DNA from: Idiomarina aminovorans
GTDB taxonomy: Bacteria > Pseudomonadota > Gammaproteobacteria > Enterobacterales > Alteromonadaceae
Assembly: GCF_023155095.1 (NCBI RefSeq)
Contig: NZ_JAKNDA010000002.1
Location: 1-64,000 of the forward strand
Direction of reading: 5' to 3'
DNA length: 64,000 nt
Shown here: positions 9,337-18,193 of the stretch, piece by piece
How positions within the stretch are numbered: the first letter of the stretch is position 1
How the letters are laid out: every line of letters begins with the position of its first letter
Translations under genes and position numbers: made by a program
Notes under the pieces: generated by a model
Database searches by the model: none
What the model was told of the DNA's origin: nothing
What the model saw: the letters and a program-made list of their open reading frames with translations, nothing else

Positions 9337-9999
9337 ATGGCGGAATTTGGTGTCATAGGTCTGGGGCGCTTTGGCGCCCGAACCTCAAAAGAACTGCTCG
9401 ACATGGGTCACCGGGTTATTGGTATTGACTCAAATGAGAAAGCTGTGGAGGCAATGGCTGATGAGTTGACCCATTCTGCTATTGCCGATGTGACCGATGA
9501 GAAAGCGCTGGAGGAACTGGATTTAAGCAACTGCGAAGTGGTTTTGGTGGCTATTGGCGAAGACCTGCAGGCCAGTTTACTGTGTGTTTTGCACCTGAAA
9601 ACTATTGGTGTAAAAGAGATATGGGCAAAGGCTATCTCGAAATCCCATCATCAAATTTTGTCCAAACTTGGGGTTAACCGTATTGTTCACCCCGAGGAAG
9701 AAATGGGCATCCGAGTAGCACAATCACTGAACTACCCGGTGGTTAATGAATACATGTCGCTGGGGCATAACTGGTTCTGCGTTGAAATTAGTATTGGTCA
9801 ATATCTTAAGGGCAAAACCTTAGACTATATTATGCCGGATGACAGCGAGTTCTTTCATGTTTTATTACTTAAGCGCCGCGATGACGTGACGGTGAAGCCG
9901 GCTTTGTCGGTGACTTTGCAAGGTAACGAAACATTGGTCATGGCGGGCAGTTTGAAAGCACTTAAATCGGTTGCACCTAAGCTAAAAGAGTCCCCATGA
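9337..9999 (+). CDS. ktrA: Potassium uptake regulatory subunit, KtrA/TrkA type
   Basis: Cytosolic RCK protein that gates a Ktr-type K+ channel in response to nucleotides. The 220-residue product has one RCK_N domain with the Rossmann motif GLGRFG (residues 8-13), the acidic residue at the end of the second strand (GIDSN), and one RCK_C domain from about residue 135. The single RCK unit and length match KtrA, not the duplicated TrkA. It overlaps the next gene by four bases (ATGA), so the two subunits are translationally coupled. Confidence 0.88.
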   Translation: MAEFGVIGLGRFGARTSKELLDMGHRVIGIDSNEKAVEAMADELTHSAIADVTDEKALEELDLSNCEVVLVAIGEDLQASLLCVLHLKTIGVKEIWAKAISKSHHQILSKLGVNRIVHPEEEMGIRVAQSLNYPVVNEYMSLGHNWFCVEISIGQYLKGKTLDYIMPDDSEFFHVLLLKRRDDVTVKPALSVTLQGNETLVMAGSLKALKSVAPKLKESP

Positions 10000-11366
10000 A
10001 ACAGTGGCTTGCCTCATTAGCCTGGTTATACCGTCGTCCGGAACGAAAAAGACGTAAAGCGTTTCGTGCCAGCCCTCCAATTATCTTATCAGGTGGCTTT
10101 GCCTGCCTGATTTTATTGGGAACCCTGTTGTTAAAACTGCCGTTTGCAACCGAACAATCGATAACCTGGCTGGAAAGTCTGTTTACGGCGACCTCGGCTG
10201 TGACTGTGACCGGACTGGTTGTGGTTGAAACCGGCGCCACTTACACGCCATTTGGAATGGGAGTTCTGGCTTTACTTATTCAGGCCGGGGGGCTGGGTTT
10301 TATGACCTTTGCCGTGTTGGTTGCGATTTCTTTAGGTGGGCATGTAGGCGTTCAGCATCAGGTTCTCGCCAAAGAGGCAATGCAGCAAACCAGTTTAGCC
10401 AGCATTGGGCGTACTGCAAAGGCGGTGGTATATCTGGCTTTGGTTGTCGAAGCTATTGCTGTAGTAGGTTTGACATTAACCTGGTGGCAGGAAAAAGGTT
10501 TTGTCGATGCCTTTGCCGAAAGCATTTTCTATGCTATTTCTGCGTTTAACAGTGCCGGCTTTGTGTTATCGCCTAATGGTATTGTGGATTACGCGGACAG
10601 TATACCAGTAAATCTTATTGTCAGTATTTTGTTCGTTATTGGCGGGCTGGGTTTTTCGGTTATTACCAACATGTACGAACAACGCCGTTGGTATAAATTC
10701 TCGGTTTATACCCGGTCCATTTTATGGGCAACCTTAATCATTAATGTTGTATCCGTCGCTATTATCTGGCTGCTGGAAATGAATAACCCGGCAACATTCG
10801 CCAGCTTAAGTTTTGGTGATCAAGCTCTGGCGGCCTGGTTTCAGGCGGTTACCCCTCGCTCCGCAGGCTTTAATACCGTAGATATTGGAGCAATGACTGA
10901 CGCCAGTGCCGTTTATACCATGCTGTTAATGTTAATTGGTGGTGGTTCAATGAGCACCGCCGGAGGTATAAAGTTGGGCACCTTTATTGTCTTGTTGGTG
11001 GCAACTTACGCCTTTCTTCGCCGTCGCGAACATGTCACCTTGTTAAGCCGTACGGTACCGCAAGAGTTGGTTATGAAAGCGTTGGCGGTAACCTTAGTGA
11101 CACTGACTTTGATGTTTCTGGGGATATTTGTCCTAATGATTTTGAATCCTCTGCCGTTTATAGATATAACCTTTGAAGTTTTGTCGGCGTCGGCAACGGT
11201 TGGATTATCGCGGGGAATTACGGCAGACATGACACCGGCTAGTCACTTTGTGTTGATTTTTCTGATGTTTGCCGGCCGTGTTGGGCCTTTAACCTTAGCC
11301 TACTTTTTGGCAACACCGCGAAAACGGCACGTACGTTTTCCGGAAACGGATATTCAAGTGGGATAA
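9996..11366 (+). CDS. ktrB: Potassium uptake channel subunit, KtrB/TrkH type
   Basis: Integral membrane K+ translocating subunit (456 residues) with four M1-P-M2 repeats. The four pore loops are visible: TSAVTVTGL near residue 64, AFNSAGF near 183, TPRSAGFNT near 285 and SASATVGLSRG near 397, each with the conserved selectivity-filter glycine. Partner of the KtrA protein encoded immediately upstream; together they give Na+-linked K+ uptake important in osmotic adaptation in salt water. Trk H-type proteins are slightly longer. Confidence 0.9.
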   Translation: MKQWLASLAWLYRRPERKRRKAFRASPPIILSGGFACLILLGTLLLKLPFATEQSITWLESLFTATSAVTVTGLVVVETGATYTPFGMGVLALLIQAGGLGFMTFAVLVAISLGGHVGVQHQVLAKEAMQQTSLASIGRTAKAVVYLALVVEAIAVVGLTLTWWQEKGFVDAFAESIFYAISAFNSAGFVLSPNGIVDYADSIPVNLIVSILFVIGGLGFSVITNMYEQRRWYKFSVYTRSILWATLIINVVSVAIIWLLEMNNPATFASLSFGDQALAAWFQAVTPRSAGFNTVDIGAMTDASAVYTMLLMLIGGGSMSTAGGIKLGTFIVLLVATYAFLRRREHVTLLSRTVPQELVMKALAVTLVTLTLMFLGIFVLMILNPLPFIDITFEVLSASATVGLSRGITADMTPASHFVLIFLMFAGRVGPLTLAYFLATPRKRHVRFPETDIQVG

Positions 11367-11431
11367 TTTGATAAAGGTAATGATTACAAAAGAACGCTCA
11401 TAAAAGAACGATAATAAGAGAATTTTCTAAC

Positions 11432-13324
11432 ATGTTGAAAAAATTAAAGTTTACGCAAAAAGTCATTATGGTTGCGTCATTAATACTGGTGCTGGTACTG
11501 GGTATTTTTACGCTGACCAACTTTCTGCAAATGTCGACTCAGACCCGAAGCAACTTGCAGCATCAGATGCAGGCGTTATCGGACTCTGTGTCTAGCAATA
11601 TTTCGCAGTGGTTCAATGACCGCATGAGCATAGTGCAGGCAACCGCCGATGCCTACAGCGTTGAGGATTCGACCCGTCGGGCGCTGGAACGCGTGCAGCA
11701 GGCTAAGGCTGCCGGTGAGTTTAAAAATGTCTACTATGGTTTAATTGACGGAACCTTTTTGCTGGATGACCCGACCATTGATTTGCCTGATGATTACGAT
11801 GCCCGCAGTCGTCCCTGGTACCAACTGGCGGTTGAGGAAGGACAACCCACTTATACCGTGCCGTATATTGACGTGACCACCAACGAGCTGACGATTACGG
11901 CGGTGGTGCCAATGCGCAGAAACGGTAATCTGGTTGGGGTTGCGGGCGGCGATATGATGCTCGATGAAATTTCAAATATTGTTAACGACATCGATTTTAT
12001 GGGTTTGGGCTTTGCCTTTCTGGTCAGTGGCGACCGCAATATTCTGGCGCATCCCAATGACAGCTGGATTGAAAAATCCGTTAATGACTATGCGGGTCAG
12101 CCAGTGTCGTTAAGCTCTGACTTTTCTGAATACCGTATTGATGAAACAGAGCGCTTAGTCTCCTTTCATAAAATAAAGGGGATTCAGGGGGTTGACTGGT
12201 ATTTAGGGGTGGTTATTGATCGCGAGCAGGCCTACAGTAATGTCTCCACTTTTGCCTGGACCGCCGTTATTTATCTGATCATTGGCATTATTGCCGTTGT
12301 TGTATCGCTGACCTGGTTGTTGCGGTTGTTGCTCAAGCCATTGCGGCGCCTGAATGAAGCGGTTACCGATATGGCCCGTGGTGAAGGCGACTTAACTCAA
12401 CGGCTTCCGGTCGAGTCGGACGATGAATTTGGTCTGGTTTCACGCCGTATGAACGAGTTCATTGAGAAAATCCAACAAGCGTTGCTTGAAGTGAATGCGG
12501 CAGCGCAACAAGTGGAAAGTAATATTCGTAGTATGGTCAAGGCAAACGATAACTCTATGGATATTGGTAACGAACAGGCGGGTAAAGCCAGTTCAGTAGC
12601 AACTGCTGTTAATCAGTTGGGCGCCAGTGCCGGTGAAATTGCCGAAAGTGCCGCTAAAGCTTCGGAACAGGCAAGTTCGGGAACGGCTAAGGCGTCATCT
12701 GCACGCGATTCTTTACAACACAACAGAAAACAAATTCAGCATTTGTCGGAGCGCATGAATGCTTCCGGCGAAGCCATTCACACGCTGGATGACGACACGC
12801 AAAATATCGGTAAAATTATAGAGGTGATTAAAGGCATTACCGAACAGACTAATTTGCTGGCACTTAATGCCGCCATTGAAGCCGCACGGGCAGGTGAAGC
12901 TGGGCGTGGTTTTGCGGTGGTTGCTGATGAAGTACGCAATCTGGCACAACGAACTTCCTCTTCGGCGGCTGAAGTTGAATCGATGATAGAGCGGGTTCGG
13001 GCAGGCACCCAAAGTGTTGTTGAGGTCATGCAAGAAAGCCAGGAAATTAGTAACACGTGCGTATTAAGTGCAGAGGAATCGGCTGAGCATATGTCGGAGA
13101 TTAACGCTATTATTGTGACGATTGACGATGTCAATCATTCGGTGGCTTCAGCAACGGAACAACAAACGTCAGTGATCCAAACGCTGGATCGTGACATTAT
13201 GGATATTAGCAATATGAACGATCAAAGTGTCAGCAATCTAAATAATACCAAGCAGGCGTGCCGCGAGTTGAATACGGCGTTTGAGCGCTTGGAACAATTA
13301 GTGATACAGTTTAAACTCAACTGA
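11432..13324 (+). CDS. Methyl-accepting chemotaxis protein with Cache domain
   Basis: Membrane chemoreceptor of 630 residues. Order: TM1 about 12-32, periplasmic double Cache domain about 40-270 (with SRPWYQLAV and [17 protein letters not shown] motifs typical of dCache_1 ligand pockets), TM2 about 277-298, HAMP 300-352, and a long coiled-coil signalling domain. The hairpin tip is [28 protein letters not shown]-like and well conserved (key part [19 protein letters not shown]). No C-terminal pentapeptide for CheR tethering. The ligand is probably an amino acid or similar small molecule, by analogy with dCache_1 receptors. Confidence 0.9.
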   Translation: MLKKLKFTQKVIMVASLILVLVLGIFTLTNFLQMSTQTRSNLQHQMQALSDSVSSNISQWFNDRMSIVQATADAYSVEDSTRRALERVQQAKAAGEFKNVYYGLIDGTFLLDDPTIDLPDDYDARSRPWYQLAVEEGQPTYTVPYIDVTTNELTITAVVPMRRNGNLVGVAGGDMMLDEISNIVNDIDFMGLGFAFLVSGDRNILAHPNDSWIEKSVNDYAGQPVSLSSDFSEYRIDETERLVSFHKIKGIQGVDWYLGVVIDREQAYSNVSTFAWTAVIYLIIGIIAVVVSLTWLLRLLLKPLRRLNEAVTDMARGEGDLTQRLPVESDDEFGLVSRRMNEFIEKIQQALLEVNAAAQQVESNIRSMVKANDNSMDIGNEQAGKASSVATAVNQLGASAGEIAESAAKASEQASSGTAKASSARDSLQHNRKQIQHLSERMNASGEAIHTLDDDTQNIGKIIEVIKGITEQTNLLALNAAIEAARAGEAGRGFAVVADEVRNLAQRTSSSAAEVESMIERVRAGTQSVVEVMQESQEISNTCVLSAEESAEHMSEINAIIVTIDDVNHSVASATEQQTSVIQTLDRDIMDISNMNDQSVSNLNNTKQACRELNTAFERLEQLVIQFKLN

Positions 13325-13348
13325 TACCTATCAATATTGGAGAAACCT

Positions 13349-13780
13349 ATGAATAAAGCATGGATGATTGGCGCCTTAGCAATGTTAGGTGGCCCTGTTC
13401 TGGCCACGGCGCAGGCAGCAGAACGTACCGAAGCATCACAGGAAGCTCAGGCTTATATTATCTCTCCGCAAAATGGTGAGGTGGTTGATACAACTTTCAA
13501 AGTGAAGTTTGGACTGAGCGGTATGGGTGTAGCACCAGCTGGGGTCGATGTAAAACATACAGGACACCATCATTTGATGGTTGATATGGACGAACTACCT
13601 GCTATGGATAAGCCCATGGGCGGCGATATCATCCATTTTGGTGGCGGTCAGACAGAAACAACGGTGACATTAGAGCCGGGTGAACATACCCTGCAACTGA
13701 TTTTAGGTGATAAAAGTCACATACCACATGATCCGGCAGTGATTTCTAAAAAAATTACTATTAGGGTGAAAGCAGACTAA
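13349..13780 (+). CDS. DUF4399 domain periplasmic protein
   Basis: The 143-residue product has a signal peptide cleaved near residue 22 (ATAQA) and a single DUF4399 domain. The domain is recognisable by ISPQNGEVV near residue 36, GVDVKHTGHHHLMVD near 68, and LEPGEHTLQLILGDKSHIPH near 112. Histidine-rich motifs suggest metal binding, but no function is established for the family. The ATG at 13349 follows GGAG by about 7 bp; the TTG at 13337 is less likely. It converges with dinB and the two stop codons overlap by 4 bp. Confidence 0.82.
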   Translation: MNKAWMIGALAMLGGPVLATAQAAERTEASQEAQAYIISPQNGEVVDTTFKVKFGLSGMGVAPAGVDVKHTGHHHLMVDMDELPAMDKPMGGDIIHFGGGQTETTVTLEPGEHTLQLILGDKSHIPHDPAVISKKITIRVKAD

Positions 13781-14847
13781 TCCAGCTCAAGTTCCAGCTG
13801 TAATTGCTCGTTGGGGTCAGGTAAAGTTGCACTGATCCCCAACAGCCTAACCCCTTTTCCTTTGCCACGCTGCCAGGCTTCACCTAATAGCTGATAAAAC
13901 AGGCTGGGCGAAATAAATTGCGCACTGCGCGATACCGTTGTTTGGGTAAAGTCTGAAAACTTCAGTTTCAGTGTTTGACTGCGAATGGGTTGCTCCCGCC
14001 AATGGGAAATCTTCATGCGCTGACGTAGTTTGGGTAGTAAGTTGTCCTGAACATAAGCTTGCGCGGTTGATTCAAGCCTCATATCAGTGTTTAACGTCTG
14101 TTCAACCCCAACACTTTTTCTAATCCGTTCAGTGACAACCTCGCGGCGATCCCGGCCATGACAGCGCTCAAATAAAACGTATCCGGCTTTATCACCAAGA
14201 ATGGCCTGCAACGGCTGCAGTTCAATATGTTGAATGTCTTTACCGGTAGTAAGCCCGTGGTTAGTCAGCACTTGCTGGCTTTTAGGACCAACGCCCGGAA
14301 TTTGTTTTAGGTTTAAAGCCGCAATATAGGCAAGAACTTCGTCTGGGTGAACGACGAATTGCCCATTAGGCTTTCGCTCTTCACTGGCAATTTTGGCTAC
14401 CATTTTTTGATTAGAAATGCCGGCAGACCCGGTTATTCCAAGGGTTTTAATCTGTTCCCTGACAAAGTTCATTGCCAAAGTGGCACTGCCTTTAAATGTT
14501 TGCAAATGGGTGAGATCAAGATAAAACTCATCGATAGAGGCGGGCTCAATGCGTGCGGTCAGTTGATGCAGAATATCCAGAACCTTGTTTGACAGTTCCC
14601 GGTAGTAGTTACCGTCAGGTCGGACAAAAGTTAACTGGGGGCATAAACGCCGCGCATGGCTGCCCGGCATCGCACTTTTGACACCGTATTGGCGAGCCAG
14701 ATAATTTGCGGTTGCGACAACGCCTCGTTCGCCACCGCCACCAACGGCAAATGGGCGCGTTTTAAGGCTGGGATCGCGCAATTCTTCAGCCGAAGCAAAG
14801 AAGGCATCCAGATCCAGCAAAGCTATTTTGCGAGCAATTTCAGCCAA
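13777..14847 (-). CDS. dinB: DNA polymerase IV
   Basis: Y-family translesion polymerase of 356 residues. Catalytic acids are seen in LLDLDAFFASAE (Asp about 12) and in SIDEFYLDL (Asp-Glu about 104-105). The palm and finger motifs GGGGERGVVATANYLAR and PGSHARRLCP, an HhH region (QIPGVGPKSQ) and a little-finger domain follow. The gene has no recognisable beta-clamp binding extension beyond the C-terminal QLQLELELD segment. I looked for a LexA box between dinB and the divergent cytochrome gene and did not find a good match. Confidence 0.93.
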   Translation of the reverse strand: MAEIARKIALLDLDAFFASAEELRDPSLKTRPFAVGGGGERGVVATANYLARQYGVKSAMPGSHARRLCPQLTFVRPDGNYYRELSNKVLDILHQLTARIEPASIDEFYLDLTHLQTFKGSATLAMNFVREQIKTLGITGSAGISNQKMVAKIASEERKPNGQFVVHPDEVLAYIAALNLKQIPGVGPKSQQVLTNHGLTTGKDIQHIELQPLQAILGDKAGYVLFERCHGRDRREVVTERIRKSVGVEQTLNTDMRLESTAQAYVQDNLLPKLRQRMKISHWREQPIRSQTLKLKFSDFTQTTVSRSAQFISPSLFYQLLGEAWQRGKGKGVRLLGISATLPDPNEQLQLELELD

Positions 14848-14873
14848 GTGTTTATCCTTTGCGCATTTGTGGG

Positions 14874-14879
14874 TATAAT
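14874..14879 (+). promoter_or_regulatory. Candidate -10 box for cytochrome c5 gene
   Basis: TATAAT 52 bp upstream of the cytochrome start; the -35 position 17 bp upstream reads TTTATC, which is weak. The assignment rests mostly on the perfect -10 hexamer. Confidence 0.4.
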
Positions 14880-14931
14880 CTCATTCACGAACTGGGCGTG
14901 CAAGAACACCAGCCATTTGTAGGAGAGACCA

Positions 14932-15357
14932 GTGAAAGCTATGAGTTCATTTTTCGTTAAGAGCGTTTTAGGTACAGTTTCAATGCTGTTTGCGCTAAGT
15001 ATTAGTGCCGCATCCGTGCAGGATGATATGTCACGCGAAGCGATAGCCGAGCGTATTAAGCCTGCCGGTAAACACTATGTCGCTGGTGAAAGTAGTGCAA
15101 CTGAACAAAGCAGCGGACCGCGTTCAGGCCAGCAAGTTTATGATAAATATTGCACTGCCTGCCATACCAGCGGTGTTATGGGCGCGCCTAAAATCAATAA
15201 TGCATCTGACTGGCAACCGCGTTTAGATCAGGGCATGGAAACCGTATTAAAACACGCGGTTGAAGGCTACAATGCAATGCCTCCTATGGGAACCTGTAGT
15301 GACTGTTCAGAAGAAGAAATTCAAGCTGCTATTGATTATATGACTGCCGATATCTAA
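14932..15357 (+). CDS. Cytochrome c5 family protein
   Basis: Small periplasmic monohaem cytochrome of 141 residues. A signal peptide covers about residues 1-27. The haem motif CTACH is at about residues 76-80, with the methionine ligand in NAMPPMGTC near 122. Two extra cysteines (GTCSDCS) match the disulfide of class I cytochrome c5. GTG start at 14932 is preceded by AGGAGAG at ideal spacing. Probably an electron carrier between the bc1 complex and terminal oxidases or reductases. A good terminator follows. Confidence 0.9.
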   Translation: MKAMSSFFVKSVLGTVSMLFALSISAASVQDDMSREAIAERIKPAGKHYVAGESSATEQSSGPRSGQQVYDKYCTACHTSGVMGAPKINNASDWQPRLDQGMETVLKHAVEGYNAMPPMGTCSDCSEEEIQAAIDYMTADI

Positions 15358-15384
15358 AACCGGTTTTGTTTTAAGAATCATCAC

Positions 15385-15412
15385 AAAAGGCTACCGAATC
15401 GGTAGCCTTTTT
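15385..15412 (+). terminator. Rho-independent terminator
   Basis: Stem AAAAGGCTACCG/CGGTAGCCTTTT with AAT in the loop region and a T run; 28 bp after the cytochrome c5 stop. Confidence 0.85.
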
Positions 15413-15583
15413 CGTGTCAATTGACGTTAATTCACTGTTAAAGCCTTCTTCGCTAATTATTTTTTAACCAGATCTTTTCTATTTTTTGACACCAGCCTAT
15501 ACTTTACAGCTGTTACCAAAATCAACAAGTGTTAATAAATGTATTTGGCGGCAAGAGGTGTCGGTGTTTAAAGGCAAAGCTGA

Positions 15584-18184
15584 ATGACAGACCGTAAGGT
15601 AAGCAAGCAGCGGCTTCAGGAATTAGAAACTGAAAATGAACGCTTGCAAAAGGTCATTACCCGTTTAAAGGGGTTGACCCAAAAATACCGGTCGGCTGAG
15701 GTTGTACAAAAAGCGCTGTTCCGGATATCGGAACTGGCGGCTTCTGCGCGCGAAATGAATGTTTTTTATCAGTCACTGCACGCTATCATCGGTGAGCTGA
15801 TGTACGCCCGCAATTTCTATATTTGCCTTTACGAACCACAAGCAGAACTTGTCGATTTTGTCTATTTTGTCGATGAAATAGATCAGGACACCTTATTCGA
15901 AAGCATTCCCATCGAGCAACTTAAAAAAGGTTTAACGGGCTATGTTTTAAAAAAAGGTCAGTCGCTTTTATGCCCGCCTGATGTGTACCAACGGCTCATT
16001 AACAATAATGAAATAGAAGGTTTAGGAGCTGAGCATCAGGACTGGCTGGGGGTACCGCTAATACGCGGAGATGTCACTATCGGCGTTATGGTTGTTCAGA
16101 GCTACAGCGCTGAGGTTCGTTATGACAGCTCCGATGAAGACTTGCTAACTTTCGTATCGCAACACGTGGTGAACGCGCTGGAGCGCTTAAACCAACGTGA
16201 CCTGATGCAAAGTGAAATAGAGCATCAGACCTCAGAATTGCGCCATGCTAATGAAAGCTTGATGAGCGAAATTACGGTACGGGAAAGAGCCGAGCAGCAA
16301 ACCTCGGTGCTGTTTTCTATTTCCGAATTAACCAATACCTCCGATAATATGAATACGTTTTACCGACAGTTGCACCGGCAAATCGGTAAACTGATTCACG
16401 CAGATAATTTTTTCGTTGCATTATTATCCGATGACAAAAAATTTATACACTTCCCGTATCATGTGGATGAAACGGGTGCCAAAGCCGAGCGCAGAAGAGT
16501 AGGTAAAGGCTTAACTGAATATGTCATTAAAATGCGTGAACCTGTTTTTATAGATGCTCCGGTACGACAGAAATTGCTCAAGAAAAACCAAATTGAGCTG
16601 GGTTACGGTGGTATGAAACTGGCTAAACAATGGCTGGGCAGCCCGTTAATGATGAATGGTCAGGTGTTTGGTGTTATTGCTGTCCAAACCTATGACGATG
16701 ATTTTCTGTATCATAGTGACGATTTAGAGTTGCTTAACTTTGTTTCACAACATGTCGCTGTGGCTATTGACAGAAAACGCTCAGCCGAAGAAATTCAGCG
16801 CGTGAACCAGTTCCTTGAGAAAAAGGTTGCAGAACGCACCGAAGAGCTGGTTTCAGAAATAGAGCGGCGGAAGAAAACCGAATCGAATTTATTTCACGCT
16901 GCGCACCACGATAATTTAACCGGACTGCCCAATCGCATTTTATTCAATGAGCGATTACAGCAGGCGGTAGTACACAAGCGGCGACATACTGAGCATCATT
17001 TCGCGGTGCTGTTTGTCGACCTTGACCGCTTTAAGAATATTAACGACACCCTGGGCCATTCAGCCGGCGACGAGTTCTTGCTGGAAGTCAGTAAGCGCAT
17101 TGGCAACTGCGTTCGTGACAACGACATGGTGGCACGTTTGGGGGGTGATGAATTCGTTATTTTGTTGGATACCATAACCAGTATTGATGACGCCAAAGAC
17201 GTTGCCAAGAGAATGATTGAGCAAATGAGTGAGCCTTTTCAACTTAACGGTCAGGAACACTACTCCGGCGCCAGTATTGGTATAGCAGAGTGTCTGGAAG
17301 AGACCGATTCGGCTGATCGCTTGCTACGTGACGCAGATGCGGCCATGTATCAGGCGAAAGGCATGGGTCGTGGTCGCTATGTATTATTTGATGACAGCAT
17401 GCACGAAAGCCTGGTTGATAGCGTTCGTAAAGAAACTGTTTTGCGTCATGCTAAGGTGGATAGAGACTTTGCCGTCAGCTACCAGCCGATAGTAAACTTA
17501 ACGACCGGCGACGTAAAAGCGGTAGAAGCAAAGCTTGTGTGGGAAATTTCTCGTTACAATTTTGATAGTAAGGAGCTTTTGCCCCTGGCAGAGCGTACCG
17601 GCCTTATCGTTAAGCTGGATAGATTTGTTTTACGCACCGCCAGCCGCTGGCTAATCGATAATAACGTTAATGCCGATACGCAGTTACACCTTAACTTATC
17701 GGTGCGTCATTTATTAAAGGCCAGCCACTTAAACGAGTTGGTAAATATCGTTATGGAAAATGGTGCTAAGCCTGAGAATATCGCACTGGAATTTGATGAA
17801 ACCGATTTGGTCAAAGACGGCAGACGGGTACTGGCCAGCTTAAGGCGCTTGTCGGAGTTTGGTTTTACGTTGGTAATTGATAACTTTGGTCGTGGTTCCG
17901 GGCCGTTGCAGTTCCTTTATAACTTTCCGTTTACCGTATTAAAGCTCGATCACCATTATATTGCCCGGCTCAGCAGTAATAACCGCGCTCAGGCTATGTT
18001 AAAGCATATTGTCACCTTGTGTCATGAGCTTAAGATTGAAGTTTACGCCGATGGTCTTGAAACCGAAACACAAAAAAATGAAGTAGAAAAACAAGGCGTT
18101 GCTATTGGTCAGGGCAGCTTTATTGACCAGAATTATGAAAACCGTATAGCTAAAGACGACGACAGCAGCTTCGTGTGCGCTTAA
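15584..18184 (+). CDS. GAF-GAF-GGDEF-EAL protein; EAL degenerate
   Basis: Cytoplasmic cyclic-di-GMP signalling protein of 866 residues: N-terminal coiled coil (1-35), GAF domain about 45-200, second GAF about 240-395, coiled coil about 405-440, GGDEF about 440-605, EAL about 620-860. The GGDEF active site is intact (RLGGDEF) with a product-inhibition I-site RxxD five residues upstream (RDND). The EAL domain looks inactive: the signature ExLxR motif reads EAKLV, DDFG reads DNFG, and the final catalytic E is D (ADGLET). It is thus most likely a diguanylate cyclase, with the EAL part acting as a sensor or scaffold. The GAF ligands are unknown. Confidence 0.88.
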   Translation: MTDRKVSKQRLQELETENERLQKVITRLKGLTQKYRSAEVVQKALFRISELAASAREMNVFYQSLHAIIGELMYARNFYICLYEPQAELVDFVYFVDEIDQDTLFESIPIEQLKKGLTGYVLKKGQSLLCPPDVYQRLINNNEIEGLGAEHQDWLGVPLIRGDVTIGVMVVQSYSAEVRYDSSDEDLLTFVSQHVVNALERLNQRDLMQSEIEHQTSELRHANESLMSEITVRERAEQQTSVLFSISELTNTSDNMNTFYRQLHRQIGKLIHADNFFVALLSDDKKFIHFPYHVDETGAKAERRRVGKGLTEYVIKMREPVFIDAPVRQKLLKKNQIELGYGGMKLAKQWLGSPLMMNGQVFGVIAVQTYDDDFLYHSDDLELLNFVSQHVAVAIDRKRSAEEIQRVNQFLEKKVAERTEELVSEIERRKKTESNLFHAAHHDNLTGLPNRILFNERLQQAVVHKRRHTEHHFAVLFVDLDRFKNINDTLGHSAGDEFLLEVSKRIGNCVRDNDMVARLGGDEFVILLDTITSIDDAKDVAKRMIEQMSEPFQLNGQEHYSGASIGIAECLEETDSADRLLRDADAAMYQAKGMGRGRYVLFDDSMHESLVDSVRKETVLRHAKVDRDFAVSYQPIVNLTTGDVKAVEAKLVWEISRYNFDSKELLPLAERTGLIVKLDRFVLRTASRWLIDNNVNADTQLHLNLSVRHLLKASHLNELVNIVMENGAKPENIALEFDETDLVKDGRRVLASLRRLSEFGFTLVIDNFGRGSGPLQFLYNFPFTVLKLDHHYIARLSSNNRAQAMLKHIVTLCHELKIEVYADGLETETQKNEVEKQGVAIGQGSFIDQNYENRIAKDDDSSFVCA

Positions 18185-18193
18185 TGACAACCT

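Noticed and set aside
14848-14931. LexA-type SOS box between dinB and cytochrome c5
   Set aside because: CTG and CAG triplets are present but with 15, not 10, bases between them and no AT-rich centre.
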